Shown piece after piece: positions 1-9,158 of a DNA stretch of 64,000 nucleotides. The first letter of the stretch is position 1, and each line of letters starts with the position of its first letter. The notes beneath the pieces are model-generated. The model saw only the letters and a list, made by a program, of their open reading frames with translations, was not told the origin of the DNA and made no database searches. Position numbers and translations under genes: made by a program. The DNA comes from Flavobacteriaceae bacterium CP2B (lineage in GTDB: Bacteria; Bacteroidota; Bacteroidia; Flavobacteriales; Flavobacteriaceae), in NCBI GenBank assembly GCA_001683825.1, contig LXTR01000012.1:124001-188000 (forward strand). Direction: 5' to 3'.

Positions 1-1406
1 GACGAAACGGCTATCCGGGTAGATTCGGAAGTGTCATACCCCACGTTAATTTTACCTTTTAACTCCGGTAAAATAGCGTACTCTGCAGAGAAGTTGAGGA
101 GGGCCCTGTCTGTTTGCGATTCATTCTGGATAAATGCCAGCATGGTCGCAGGGCTCAAAAGGCCTCCGGGATTGAACAATGGGTCGGTAGGCCAGGTTGG
201 GTTGGCAGAATATGCCGCACCCAATAAGTCTCCCTGGAAACCGGCGCTACCACTCAAGGGCGCGGTTTCATCGTTTACCCGCGATACGGTGGCTTGCAGG
301 TTGAGCAATAATTTGTCATCCAGGAAGCGGTGAATGGCGTTTACCCTTCCGGTGAGGCGTTCCAGGGATGAGTTTTTTACAACCCCGAATTGCTTGGCGT
401 ACCCCAACGTGGCCCGGACGGACCCGCCGCCGTAGTTTTGGGCGTAGGAGAGGTTTTGGTTTTGCGAAACCGCCGTGCGGGTTACAAAATCCTGCCAGTC
501 GGTATTGGAGCCAAAATCCTGGTCTGAAGCAGTGCCACCAAATTGCTCTACCGCCTGCAGGAACTGGTTCCTGTTGAGGAGGTCATAAGTATTGGCAGCC
601 TCAGAGATACTAAGGCTGGAGGAGAATTCCAGCACGCCTCCCTGGGAAGCTCCCTTACCACTCTTGGTCGTAATGATCACTACCCCGTTGGCTCCACGCG
701 ATCCGTAGATGGCGGTGGCCGAGGCATCTTTCAGGACGCTGATGCTCTCAATGTCCGAAGGGTTCAAGAACGCCAGGGGGTTAGAGGGGGCACTGGTTCC
801 AAAGCCAATATCCGGGCCACTGGCAGAGGTGGCCTCATTGGAAAGGGGGACACCGTCTACCACAAAAAGCGGGTTGTTGTTCGAACGCACCGAGTTGGTA
901 CCCCGAATACGGAATTCGATCCCTGCCCCGGGGGCACCACTGGATTGCGTAATCTGAACCCCGGCTGTTTTACCCTGGATAAGTTGTTCGGGGGAAGAGA
1001 TCACCCCGGTGTTAAAGTCTTCGGCAGTCACTGCGGAAACCGAGCCCGTAGCATCCTGCACGGTGGTGGTACCATAGCCGATAATCACCACTTCATCCAG
1101 CGCCTGTGCATCTTCCTCCAGGACTATGTTTATACTGGTACGGCCATTTACGGCGACGTTTTGGGTAGCATACCCTATGTAGCTAAAAACGAGTGTGCCA
1201 TCAGAGGGCACACCATCCAGGGTATAGTTCCCGTCAAAGTCGGTCTGAGTTCCGATTGTAGTTCCCTGAACCACAACGCTGGCTCCGGGTAACGGGCCAT
1301 TAGCATCGGTAACGGAACCTGATACCGATACCTCTTGCGCCCCCATGAGGTTAAAGCTAAAAATCGCTCCAACCAACAGAAAGCATTTTAGTAGCGTAAT
1401 CTTCAT
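1..1406 (-). CDS. SusC/RagA-type TonB-dependent outer-membrane receptor (N-terminal part, cut by window edge)
   Basis: The frame opens with an ATG at 1406 on the minus strand and runs off the window without a stop, giving about 468 residues; the family is usually around 1000, so the C-terminal barrel lies outside. The N-terminus is a signal peptide ending near MGAQ, then a carboxypeptidase-like beta-sandwich with the DFDGNYTL and YIGY motifs (about 25-100). A plug domain follows, with the SusC hallmarks DEVVIIGYG, GTNSVRSNNNPLFVVDG, LKDASATAIYGSRGANGV and VIITTK. SusC proteins import oligosaccharides across the outer membrane with a SusD lipoprotein and TonB. Divergence from lacI and the maltose-type enzymes suggests a maltodextrin substrate. 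A susD partner would be expected downstream, outside the window. Confidence 0.93.
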   Translation of the reverse strand, partial: MKITLLKCFLLVGAIFSFNLMGAQEVSVSGSVTDANGPLPGASVVVQGTTIGTQTDFDGNYTLDGVPSDGTLVFSYIGYATQNVAVNGRTSINIVLEEDAQALDEVVIIGYGTTTVQDATGSVSAVTAEDFNTGVISSPEQLIQGKTAGVQITQSSGAPGAGIEFRIRGTNSVRSNNNPLFVVDGVPLSNEATSASGPDIGFGTSAPSNPLAFLNPSDIESISVLKDASATAIYGSRGANGVVIITTKSGKGASQGGVLEFSSSLSISEAANTYDLLNRNQFLQAVEQFGGTASDQDFGSNTDWQDFVTRTAVSQNQNLSYAQNYGGGSVRATLGYAKQFGVVKNSSLERLTGRVNAIHRFLDDKLLLNLQATVSRVNDETAPLSGSAGFQGDLLGAAYSANPTWPTDPLFNPGGLLSPATMLAFIQNESQTDRALLNFSAEYAILPELKGKINVGYDTSESTRIAVS

Positions 1407-1499
1407 AAATAGTTAATTTTAGTTTAGTTAATTTAATTCCAAGGGTCTAACTTATGTAAAATAATTGTTAAAAACAGCGGTCCTATACTGCAGGCAGTT

Positions 1500-1515
1500 A
1501 CGAAAACGGTTTCGT
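1500..1515. promoter_or_regulatory. LacI-family operator in the susC-lacI divergent region
   Basis: ACGAAAACGGTTTCGT is a near-perfect 16-bp inverted repeat: 14 of 16 positions are symmetric, with the central CG typical of LacI/GalR operators. It lies 94 bp upstream of the susC start and about 250 bp upstream of lacI, so the neighbouring LacI protein is the obvious ligand. The rest of the 355-bp intergenic region (1407-1761) is AT-rich, with no other gene and no promoter box I can place confidently. Confidence 0.7.
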
Positions 1516-1761
1516 GTTAATAACTTTTAGAAAATATTGATCTCATAATCCTAAGAGTTCTTAATTATGTGATCTTGTTTTAAGGGGTGTAATAATTGTC
1601 AATATCGGAACAAATATAATGATTTTTCCAAGGTAGGGGCAATTATGGCCTTAACAAAATGTTTAAACTTTACCCCTGAAGTGTTAAATAAAACATATTT
1701 TTAGGAATTCTTGGATCGGAAATGAAGTACATTCAGCCCTGATTCACAGACGCACGTAATA

Positions 1762-2787
1762 TTGAAGCGGAACCTCACCTTAAAAGACATCGCCCGGGAG
1801 CTGGATGTGTCCATTTCCACTGTTTCCAAAGCCCTTAAGGACAGTGAGGAAATCAGTGCGGAAACCAGAAAGAAAGTCCAGGCGTTCGCAAATCTCTACA
1901 ATTACCGGCCCAACAATATCGCCCTGAGCTTGAAAAACAGGCGTACCCATTCTATCGGGGTGGTCATCCCAGATATTGTACATCATTTCTTCACCACGGT
2001 TTTTTGGGGGATAGAACAATACGCGAATGAGCGGGGTTACAATGTAATCGTCTGCGTATCCGATGAGTCTTTTAACCGGGAGGTCATCAACATGGAGACC
2101 CTTGCCAATGGCAGCATCGACGGGTTTATCATGGCCCTGTCTGCAGAAACCCAGTTAAAACAGGAGTTTAAACACCTGCATGAAATTGTGGCCCAGGGGA
2201 TCCCTTTGGTGCTTTTTGACCGGATCACCGATAAGGTGGTGTGCGACAAGGTTATCAACAACGACCGAGGTGCGGCCTATATGGCGGTCAAGCGGCTGAT
2301 TGACGCGGGACGGAAAAAGATCGGGCTGGTAACCACGGAACGTTTCCTGAATGTCAGTGAGGAACGGGAAGAGGGTTATTACCAGGCCCTGAGGGACCAT
2401 GGCCTTCCCGTCAGGGAGGAACTGGTGCTTCGGCTGCCTTACCGCTATGACGAAGAGACCCTGAGCGCTGCCTACATTGCCGCTGCGGATCTGGATGCCG
2501 TACTCTGTGTCAATGAAATTTTTGCGGTACGATGCATGAGGCTGGCCCAGGAACGCGGTTTGCGGATCCCGGGGGATATTGCCTTTATCGGGTTCACAGA
2601 CGGGTTGCTTTCACGGCTTTCCAACCCTGCCCTAAGCGTTGTGGCCCAGCACGGGGAGCAAATGGGCGCCATCGCGGCCCGGATGTTGATCGACAAACTG
2701 GAAGATCCCCAAGGTCCGGGCACAGACGATTATCGGACAGAAGTAGTGCGGGCTTCCCTGATCGAAAGAGATTCCACACCTAATTAA
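1762..2787 (+). CDS. LacI-family transcriptional regulator of maltodextrin use
   Basis: 341 residues. Residues 6-25 form the LacI helix-turn-helix (LKDIARELDVSISTVSKALK), followed by the hinge and a periplasmic-binding-protein-like effector domain (VIPDIVHHFF, NNDRGAAYMAVKRL, IAFIGFTDG). The start codon is TTG: the in-frame codons back to the TGA at 1723 contain no ATG or GTG, and this start gives the exact family N-terminus. It is the first gene of a plus-strand run with pgmB, the GH65 enzyme and the GH13 amylase (28, 5 and 1 bp gaps), so it probably controls them and the divergent susC. The effector is likely maltose or a phosphorylated sugar, which is inference. Confidence 0.9.
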   Translation: MKRNLTLKDIARELDVSISTVSKALKDSEEISAETRKKVQAFANLYNYRPNNIALSLKNRRTHSIGVVIPDIVHHFFTTVFWGIEQYANERGYNVIVCVSDESFNREVINMETLANGSIDGFIMALSAETQLKQEFKHLHEIVAQGIPLVLFDRITDKVVCDKVINNDRGAAYMAVKRLIDAGRKKIGLVTTERFLNVSEEREEGYYQALRDHGLPVREELVLRLPYRYDEETLSAAYIAAADLDAVLCVNEIFAVRCMRLAQERGLRIPGDIAFIGFTDGLLSRLSNPALSVVAQHGEQMGAIAARMLIDKLEDPQGPGTDDYRTEVVRASLIERDSTPN

Positions 2788-2814
2788 AGCACCAACACTA
2801 ATACTGTATAGTAC

Positions 2815-3465
2815 ATGAAGAAAGTAGGATTTATATTTGATCTGGACGGCGTGATTGTAGACACGGCCGGATATCATTACCTCGCCTGGAAAAAGCTGGC
2901 AGACCGGCTTGGGATCCCTTTTGATGAAGAAGCGAATGAACGCTTCAAAGGCGTCAGCAGAAAACGCTGCCTGGAGATCCTTCTGGAGTTAGGCGGCATT
3001 CAGGTAAGCCAGGAACAATTTGATGCATGGCTGGTGGAAAAGAATGAAGATTATTTGTTGTATATTAACGAGATGGATGCCTCCGAAATCCTTCCGGACG
3101 TGCCAAAAGTCCTCAATTACCTGAAAGACCACCAGATTCCCATGGCCCTGGGCTCTGCCAGTAAAAATGCGCGGTCCATTTTGGAAAAGGTACAGCTATT
3201 GCCGTATTTTGAAGCCGTGGTCGATGGCAACCAGGTGAGTAAGGCCAAGCCCGATCCGGAAGTTTTCCTGATCGCCGCCAGAGAATTGGGCGTTGCCCCG
3301 GAAGACTGCGTGGTTTTTGAAGACGCGGTGGCCGGGATAGAGGCTGCCAACAGGGCAGGGATGACCAGTGTGGGGATAGGAGATGCCGATATCCTGGGCG
3401 ATGCCAGTTACACATTTACGGATTTCACGAAAATTGATTTGGAATTTATTAAGGACTTAACATAA
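2815..3465 (+). CDS. pgmB: Beta-phosphoglucomutase
   Basis: 216 residues, normal for PgmB. It is a HAD-fold phosphotransferase with the aspartyl nucleophile and general acid in DLDG (D9, D11), Ser114 in GSASKN, Lys145 in KAKPDP, and the metal site E169-D170 in VVFEDAVAG. It converts beta-glucose 1-phosphate to glucose 6-phosphate. Beta-G1P is the product of inverting GH65 phosphorylases, and the next gene 5 bp downstream encodes one, so the pair forms a phosphorolytic route from maltose to glycolysis in the cytoplasm. Confidence 0.93.
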   Translation: MKKVGFIFDLDGVIVDTAGYHYLAWKKLADRLGIPFDEEANERFKGVSRKRCLEILLELGGIQVSQEQFDAWLVEKNEDYLLYINEMDASEILPDVPKVLNYLKDHQIPMALGSASKNARSILEKVQLLPYFEAVVDGNQVSKAKPDPEVFLIAARELGVAPEDCVVFEDAVAGIEAANRAGMTSVGIGDADILGDASYTFTDFTKIDLEFIKDLT

Positions 3466-3470
3466 GCCAG

Positions 3471-5777
3471 ATGAATCAGGACTATATTATTGCAGACGAG
3501 TGGGCCATCATCGAAGAAGGTTTTGAAAGGGAGCGGGTAGAATCTTCCGAAAGCCTTTTTAGTTTGGGGAATGGCGCCATGGGCCAGCGCGCTAATTTTG
3601 AGGAACAGTATACCGGACAAACCTTTCAGGGAAGCTATATCGCCGGGGTGTATTACCCGGATAAAACCCGGGTAGGATGGTGGAAGAACGGGTATCCCGA
3701 ATATTTCGCCAAAGTATTGAACGCCCCCAACTGGATTGGCATCAATGTGTTGGTAGACGGTGAACCACTGGACCTGAACACCTGCAAAGCGGTAGAGCAC
3801 TACCGAAGGGAACTCAACATGAGGGAGGGCTGGTACCGGCGCAGCTTTGAGGCGACCCTGCCCGGGGGTGCGAGGATTGCGGTCAATGCCACCCGTTTCC
3901 TCAGTTTCGAACTGGACGAATTAGGGGCCATTTCCTATGAGGTAACTCCCCTTCGCGGAGAGGTCAGCCTGGAATTTACGCCCTACCTGGACAGTGGGAT
4001 TACCAATGAGGACAGCAACTGGGATGATAAGTTCTGGAATACCACCGATGTTATTGCCGATGGGAAACAGGCCTTTATCAAGGCCCACACCATGAAAACC
4101 CATTTTGATACCTGCACCTATATGCAGTCCCGGCTCTTTCTGCAAGGGAAAGAGGTGTCCCAGGAACCCGAGCCAACCAAAGAAGCCTTGTGGGTAGGGC
4201 ATACCTATAAAACCAAGGTAAAGAAGGGAGAGCGGGCTACGCTTCAGAAGTTCGGGGGGTATACGGTATCGCGCAACCACGATCCGGAAACCCTGATGGA
4301 CGCGGCCAGGAAAGTGATGAAAAAGGCGGATGAAATTGGGTTTCAGGGCCTCCTGGAACGACAAGCCCAGGCCTGGGCCGAAATCTGGGAAATGAGCGAT
4401 ATCACCATAGAAGGGGATGTAAGGGCGCAACAGGGTATCCGGTTCAATATCTTCCATCTCAACCAGACCTATACAGGGAAGGATTCCCGCCTCAATATTG
4501 GGCCAAAAGGCTTTACGGGCGAAAAATACGGGGGCAGTACCTACTGGGATACCGAAGCCTACTGCATCCCGTTTTATATGGCCACCAAAGACCAGGAAGT
4601 GGCCCGGAAACTATTAAAATATCGCTTCAACCACCTGGATAAAGCCATCGAAAATGCCAGGAAACTGGGCTTTAAAGACGGTGCCGCCCTGTATCCCATG
4701 GTGACCATGAATGGTGAGGAATGCCATAACGAATGGGAGATCACTTTTGAAGAAATCCACAGGAACGGGGCCATAGCATTTGCCATATACAATTATTACC
4801 GCTATACGGGAGATTACAGTTATATCCCCGAAATGGGGCTCGAAGTGCTTATCGGAATCGCCCGGTTCTGGAAGCAACGCGCCACCTTTTCAGAACACAA
4901 AAAGAAATACGTCATCCTGGGGGTAACCGGCCCCAATGAATACGAGAACAACGTCAACAATAACTGGTACACCAACTACCTGGCCCAATGGTGTTTGCGG
5001 TATACACTGGAGCAATTGCTAAAGGTAAAAGACGGCTACAGGGAAGAATACGACCGGATCATTGGTCATACCAAACTCACGGAAAAGGAAACATCCGCCT
5101 GGAAAAAGGTGGCAGACAACCTCTATTTCCCCTATTCCGAGGAACATGGGGTGTACCTGCAGCAGGATAACTTCCTGGATAAGGAGCTGATTACGGTAGA
5201 AAACCTCGACAAGAGCCAGCGGCCCATCAACCAGAAGTGGAGTTGGGACCGCATCCTGAGGTCGCCCTACATCAAACAGGCAGATACCCTCCAGGGCTTC
5301 TATATTTTTGAAGATCATTTTACCCTGGAGGAACTGGAACGGCATTTTGACTTCTACGAGCCCTTTACCGTTCATGAATCCTCACTTTCTCCTTGTGTCC
5401 ATAGCATACAGGCGGCCAAGTTAGATCGCATGGAACAGGCTTATACCTTCTATTTAAGGACTTCCCGTCTGGACCTGGATGACTATAACAAGGAAGTGAA
5501 GGAAGGGCTGCATATCACCTCCATGGCAGGTACCTGGATGAGTATTGTAGAAGGGTTTGGCGGGATGCGGATCCTGAACGACAAGTTGTCCTTTACCCCT
5601 AGAATCCCCAAAAACTGGAAGTCGTATTCCTTTAAGATCAATTTCAGGCATCGTATCCTGAAGGTCACTGTGAGCCATCAAAAAACCAGTTTTATACTAG
5701 ATGGGAAAGAAGAAATGTCTATTCGGGTGAATGGTGAAAGACTGGTGCTAAAACCACAACTCATGGCCGAGGTTTAA
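3471..5777 (+). CDS. GH65 glycoside phosphorylase, probably maltose phosphorylase
   Basis: 768 residues, full length for GH65. The N-terminal beta-sandwich (about 1-270) is followed by the (alpha/alpha)6 barrel. The conserved TGPNEYENNVNNNWYTN segment places the general acid at E490, and the STYWDTEAY motif is near 356-364. The family performs inverting phosphorolysis of alpha-glucosides. With pgmB upstream and a GH13 amylase 1 bp downstream, maltose is the most likely substrate, releasing glucose and beta-glucose 1-phosphate. Trehalose, kojibiose or nigerose phosphorylase cannot be excluded from sequence alone. No signal peptide is seen, so it acts in the cytoplasm. Confidence 0.9.
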   Translation: MNQDYIIADEWAIIEEGFERERVESSESLFSLGNGAMGQRANFEEQYTGQTFQGSYIAGVYYPDKTRVGWWKNGYPEYFAKVLNAPNWIGINVLVDGEPLDLNTCKAVEHYRRELNMREGWYRRSFEATLPGGARIAVNATRFLSFELDELGAISYEVTPLRGEVSLEFTPYLDSGITNEDSNWDDKFWNTTDVIADGKQAFIKAHTMKTHFDTCTYMQSRLFLQGKEVSQEPEPTKEALWVGHTYKTKVKKGERATLQKFGGYTVSRNHDPETLMDAARKVMKKADEIGFQGLLERQAQAWAEIWEMSDITIEGDVRAQQGIRFNIFHLNQTYTGKDSRLNIGPKGFTGEKYGGSTYWDTEAYCIPFYMATKDQEVARKLLKYRFNHLDKAIENARKLGFKDGAALYPMVTMNGEECHNEWEITFEEIHRNGAIAFAIYNYYRYTGDYSYIPEMGLEVLIGIARFWKQRATFSEHKKKYVILGVTGPNEYENNVNNNWYTNYLAQWCLRYTLEQLLKVKDGYREEYDRIIGHTKLTEKETSAWKKVADNLYFPYSEEHGVYLQQDNFLDKELITVENLDKSQRPINQKWSWDRILRSPYIKQADTLQGFYIFEDHFTLEELERHFDFYEPFTVHESSLSPCVHSIQAAKLDRMEQAYTFYLRTSRLDLDDYNKEVKEGLHITSMAGTWMSIVEGFGGMRILNDKLSFTPRIPKNWKSYSFKINFRHRILKVTVSHQKTSFILDGKEEMSIRVNGERLVLKPQLMAEV

Positions 5778-5778
5778 A

Positions 5779-7653
5779 ATGAATGTTCCTGGAGCCCTGT
5801 TGGCCGCGCTGCTCGTCCTGATGGCGCCAGGCTGCACATCGGAAAAAGAAAAGCGGCATATGGAGAAGCCCTTGGAGAAGAAAAGAAAGGAAGTTATCTA
5901 CCAGGTGTTTACCCGTTTGTTTGGGAATACCAGGACCCACAACAAACCCTGGGGAACCCTGGAGGAGAACGGGGTGGGCAAGTTTGCCGATTTTGACGAG
6001 AAGGCCTTGAAAGCGCTGCGCGAACTGGGGGTAACCTACCTATGGTATACCGGGGTCCCGCACCATGCTTTGGTCACCGATTATTCGGCTTATGGCATCA
6101 GCCCTGATGACCCCGACGTGGTCAAAGGCCGGGCCGGGTCCCCGTACGCGGTAAAGGACTATTACAATGTCAATCCCGATCTCGCCCTGGATCCTGACAG
6201 GCGACTTGAAGAATTCAGGGAGCTCATTGGCCGTACCCATAAGGCGGGCCTGAAGCTCCTGATCGATATTGTTCCCAACCATGTAGCCAGGCATTACGAG
6301 GGGAAGTCGACCCCTGAAGGGGCAGAGCCTTTTGGCGCGTCTGACGATACCAATGTGGAATACCGCAGGGACAATAACTTCTATTATATTCCCGGACAGG
6401 CCTTCAGGGTGCCTGAAGGACAAGATGGCTACCGGCCCCTTGGGGGCGAAGACCATCCCCTGGCCGATGGCAGGTTCGAGGAAATGCCGGCAAAGTGGAC
6501 CGGCAACGGATCGCGAAAGGCACAGCCCGATTTTAACGACTGGTATGAGACCGTGAAGGTGAACTACGGGGTAAAGCCGGATGGGTCCCTGGATTTCCCG
6601 CCGCTGCCCGAAGGGTTCGAATCTAAATCGCATGAAGAACACCATGCCTTTTGGCAGGACAAGGACGTCCCCGATTCCTGGGGCAAATTTCGGGATATCG
6701 CCTTGTACTGGTTGGAAATGGGGGTTGATGGCTTCCGTTTTGATATGGCCGAAATGGTGCCGGTTGAGTTCTGGAGCTATCTCAATTCCCATATCAAGCA
6801 CAGGAATCCCGAAGCTTTTTTACTGGCGGAAGTCTATAACCCCGCGCTTTACAGGACGTATATCCATAAAGGAAAGATGGACTACCTCTATGACAAAGTG
6901 GAATTTTACGACAGCCTGAAGCATATCATGCAGGGGCATGGTTGGACCGATCATATGCCGGTTGTGCAAAACGGGATGCAGGACATTGAACACCATATGC
7001 TTCATTTCCTGGAAAACCACGACGAACAAAGGATCGCAAGCCCGGATTTTGCAGGCGATGCCCAAAAGGGGAGGCCGGCCATGGTGGTTTCGGCGACGAT
7101 CAGTACTTCCCCCACTATGATTTACTTCGGACAGGAAGTGGGGGAGGCGGCCAGGGAGCAGGCAGGTTTTGGGAGCCCTTCACGCACTTCCATTTTTGAT
7201 TATATTGGCGTGCCGGCACACCAGCGCTGGGTAAATAACAAGAAGTTTGATGGCGGCCAGCTATCCGATGCGGAAAAATCGCTGCGCGACTTTTATAAAC
7301 GCCTCCTCAATTTTACCATTCGCAGCAGTGCCCTGATGGGGCGTTACCAGGACATCCACTATTACAACAAGGATCACACAGCGGGGTATAACCATAAGTT
7401 GCTCACTTTTGTACGCTGGTCCGATGCCGAAAAGCTGCTGATCTGCAGTAATTTTGACGACACGCGGGCCTATGCCCCTTCCCTGAAGATCCCTGCAGAG
7501 GTCATTGCACAGTGGGGACTTTCGGAGGGTGCCTACCCAATGGAGGAGGTGCTCTACGGGAAAAAGGGCTATACCCTTGAGGTCAGCGGCGGGACCGGAG
7601 AGGTCCCGGTAGAACTACCACCCCTGGGTTCGTTGATCCTGAAGCTCCGGTAA
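5779..7653 (+). CDS. GH13 alpha-amylase-family lipoprotein (SusA/neopullulanase-like)
   Basis: 624 residues. The N-terminus is a lipoprotein signal with the lipobox APGC (Cys19). The TIM barrel carries the GH13 regions: DIVPNH (region I), GFRFDMAE with nucleophile D322, LLAEVYNP with acid/base E351, and FLENHDEQR with D415. The closing beta domain ends LPPLGSLILKLR. It starts one base after the GH65 stop, so it is translated from the same mRNA. It probably cuts maltodextrins at the cell envelope to feed the phosphorylase. The extended region between barrel strands (about 190-290) may shape specificity; the exact linkage cut is not known. Confidence 0.9.
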   Translation: MNVPGALLAALLVLMAPGCTSEKEKRHMEKPLEKKRKEVIYQVFTRLFGNTRTHNKPWGTLEENGVGKFADFDEKALKALRELGVTYLWYTGVPHHALVTDYSAYGISPDDPDVVKGRAGSPYAVKDYYNVNPDLALDPDRRLEEFRELIGRTHKAGLKLLIDIVPNHVARHYEGKSTPEGAEPFGASDDTNVEYRRDNNFYYIPGQAFRVPEGQDGYRPLGGEDHPLADGRFEEMPAKWTGNGSRKAQPDFNDWYETVKVNYGVKPDGSLDFPPLPEGFESKSHEEHHAFWQDKDVPDSWGKFRDIALYWLEMGVDGFRFDMAEMVPVEFWSYLNSHIKHRNPEAFLLAEVYNPALYRTYIHKGKMDYLYDKVEFYDSLKHIMQGHGWTDHMPVVQNGMQDIEHHMLHFLENHDEQRIASPDFAGDAQKGRPAMVVSATISTSPTMIYFGQEVGEAAREQAGFGSPSRTSIFDYIGVPAHQRWVNNKKFDGGQLSDAEKSLRDFYKRLLNFTIRSSALMGRYQDIHYYNKDHTAGYNHKLLTFVRWSDAEKLLICSNFDDTRAYAPSLKIPAEVIAQWGLSEGAYPMEEVLYGKKGYTLEVSGGTGEVPVELPPLGSLILKLR

Positions 7654-7671
7654 ACCCGGAATACCGTTAAG

Positions 7672-7714
7672 AAGGGGCAGGCCCTTTTGGCGGGCCGGCC
7701 ACGGTACCTGCCCC
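7672..7714. terminator. Possible bidirectional terminator between convergent genes
   Basis: GGGGCAGG (from 7674) can pair with CCTGCCCC (7707-7714), with an inner GGCCC/GGGCC repeat. It lies between the end of the amylase operon and the end of the convergent membrane-protein gene. The poly-T tract is poor, so the call is tentative. Confidence 0.35.
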
Positions 7715-7722
7715 CCCTTATA

Positions 7723-8142
7723 TTAAGCCTTGGGGGCCGAGGCTTTGTAGACCAGGGCGATAACCACCCCTATGATGCCGTAAAACAAGACATCCAGAGC
7801 GGCTTCTGCCAGGTGCCCTGTCATGTCCATCAGTTCAGAGGTGCCATACCATAACAAGCCCATGCCCAGGCCTACAAAGATCCCGATCCATAGCCCGAAA
7901 CGAAAACCCCCGGAGGCCGAGTGCGCCCCCGCGGCCCATTGCCCGTATAGCGTACTCAGGGCAAAAGTACCAATAAGATTGCCCAGGGCGATGAACAGCA
8001 AATCGGGCGGATCCTTCATGATGTCGTTAAGGCTGTGTCCTTCAAAAAAATCGACTGTGGCAATGCCCCAGATGACAAAGCCCAGCAGGAACATGACCAC
8101 AAAACCGGCCAGGGTAGCGAGTAAATTTTGTTTTGTAAACAT
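7723..8142 (-). CDS. Small integral membrane protein, function unknown
   Basis: 139 residues with about four hydrophobic segments (near 8-28, 48-65, 80-100, 115-133). There is a glycine-rich second half (FGLWIGIFVGLGMGLLWYG) and no charged catalytic motif. I do not recognise the family with certainty; it resembles small DUF1761-type membrane proteins in size and topology. It is monocistronic, convergent with the amylase operon and divergent from the GDPD gene. Confidence 0.75.
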   Translation of the reverse strand: MFTKQNLLATLAGFVVMFLLGFVIWGIATVDFFEGHSLNDIMKDPPDLLFIALGNLIGTFALSTLYGQWAAGAHSASGGFRFGLWIGIFVGLGMGLLWYGTSELMDMTGHLAEAALDVLFYGIIGVVIALVYKASAPKA

Positions 8143-8299
8143 GATTTAGTTGTTAATTGGTTGCTATACCCGTAAAAATATCAAATAAATGATATGCGAT
8201 ATTAAAATAATGGCGCTGAAAATTGTAAAAGTATTAATACGGATCGAAAACCAGCATGGAAGTGTGGTACTGCGCGGCCCGGGTTTCAAATCGTTATTG

Positions 8300-8307
8300 T
8301 ATTTTTG
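8300..8307 (+). promoter_or_regulatory. Candidate -7 promoter box for the GDPD gene
   Basis: TATTTTTG matches the Bacteroidota -7 consensus TAnnTTTG exactly and lies 83 bp upstream of the lipoprotein start. No convincing -33 element is visible. The same 248-bp intergenic stretch holds an inverted repeat ATATCA-n6-TGATAT at 8178-8195 and no gene. Confidence 0.4.
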
Positions 8308-8390
8308 ATAATCTGTTTTAACGGCTATTTTCCCGTGGCCGCCATTGGTCCCGGGGAGATGGTAAACGACATTTAAATTGCTTTTTTGAA

Positions 8391-9158
8391 ATGAAGATTA
8401 TAAACAAGATGTGGCGCTTCTGGATGGTGCCCCTGCTTTTAACACTATTTACAAGTTGTGAGCCTATGATTGACAAACCGATGGTTATTGGGCACCGGGG
8501 GGCCATGGGCCATGAAACCGAAAATACCCTGGCCTCTGTCCAAAAGGCGATCGACCTGGGGGTGGACATGATTGAAATAGACGTCTTTAAAATTGCGAGC
8601 AACGAAATTGTGGTCTTCCATGACGAGCGGGTGGAACGGCTTACTAACGGCGGGGGGCGCATTGAGGAATACAACATCGTAGACCTTAACCAACTGATCC
8701 TGGATGGCAACCACAAAATCCCACAGTTGCAGGATGTGCTAAAGCTAATCGACCACAAAGTTCGACTGAACATTGAATTAAAGGGCGACAATACCGCAGA
8801 CCGCGTGAACTTCATCATAAGCACCTATTGTGAAAAATACGGTTGGAGCATGGGTGATTTCCTGATTTCGAGTTTTAAATGGGAAGAACTAAAGGCCATG
8901 CGCGCGCTTAACAAGGAGGTGCCTATCGCGATCCTTACCGAGGACGACCCCCTTGAGGCTATTGCCATTGCCAGGGAATTAAAGGCAGAGGCCATCAACC
9001 CGAACTTTATGGCCTTGACGGAAAGCAATGTGGCCGCCATGCAGGCCGAAGGATTCAAGGTCTATCCCTGGACGGTGAATGAGCCCCAGGCCATAGAGCT
9101 TTTAAAGGCAATGAAGGTAGACGGCATCATCACCAATTATCCTGAGCGTGTACGGTAA
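8391..9158 (+). CDS. Glycerophosphodiester phosphodiesterase lipoprotein
   Basis: 255 residues with a lipoprotein signal (lipobox-like LFTSC). The GDPD TIM barrel has the catalytic HRG...EN pair (VIGHRGAMGHETENTL), the metal site EIDV, the second histidine in VFHDERVERL and the C-terminal WTVNEP and DGIITNYP motifs. It hydrolyses glycerophosphodiesters to glycerol 3-phosphate and an alcohol, probably in the periplasm. Its stop overlaps the next start (TAATG), so translation is coupled to the flavoprotein gene. The convergent glpF/glpK genes 1.3 kb away fit a shared glycerol theme. Confidence 0.9.
   Translation: MKIINKMWRFWMVPLLLTLFTSCEPMIDKPMVIGHRGAMGHETENTLASVQKAIDLGVDMIEIDVFKIASNEIVVFHDERVERLTNGGGRIEEYNIVDLNQLILDGNHKIPQLQDVLKLIDHKVRLNIELKGDNTADRVNFIISTYCEKYGWSMGDFLISSFKWEELKAMRALNKEVPIAILTEDDPLEAIAIARELKAEAINPNFMALTESNVAAMQAEGFKVYPWTVNEPQAIELLKAMKVDGIITNYPERVR

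Noticed and set aside
31-1292. Open frames on the plus strand over the susC gene
   Set aside because: They are antisense shadows; the minus strand encodes an uninterrupted SusC sequence with all motifs.
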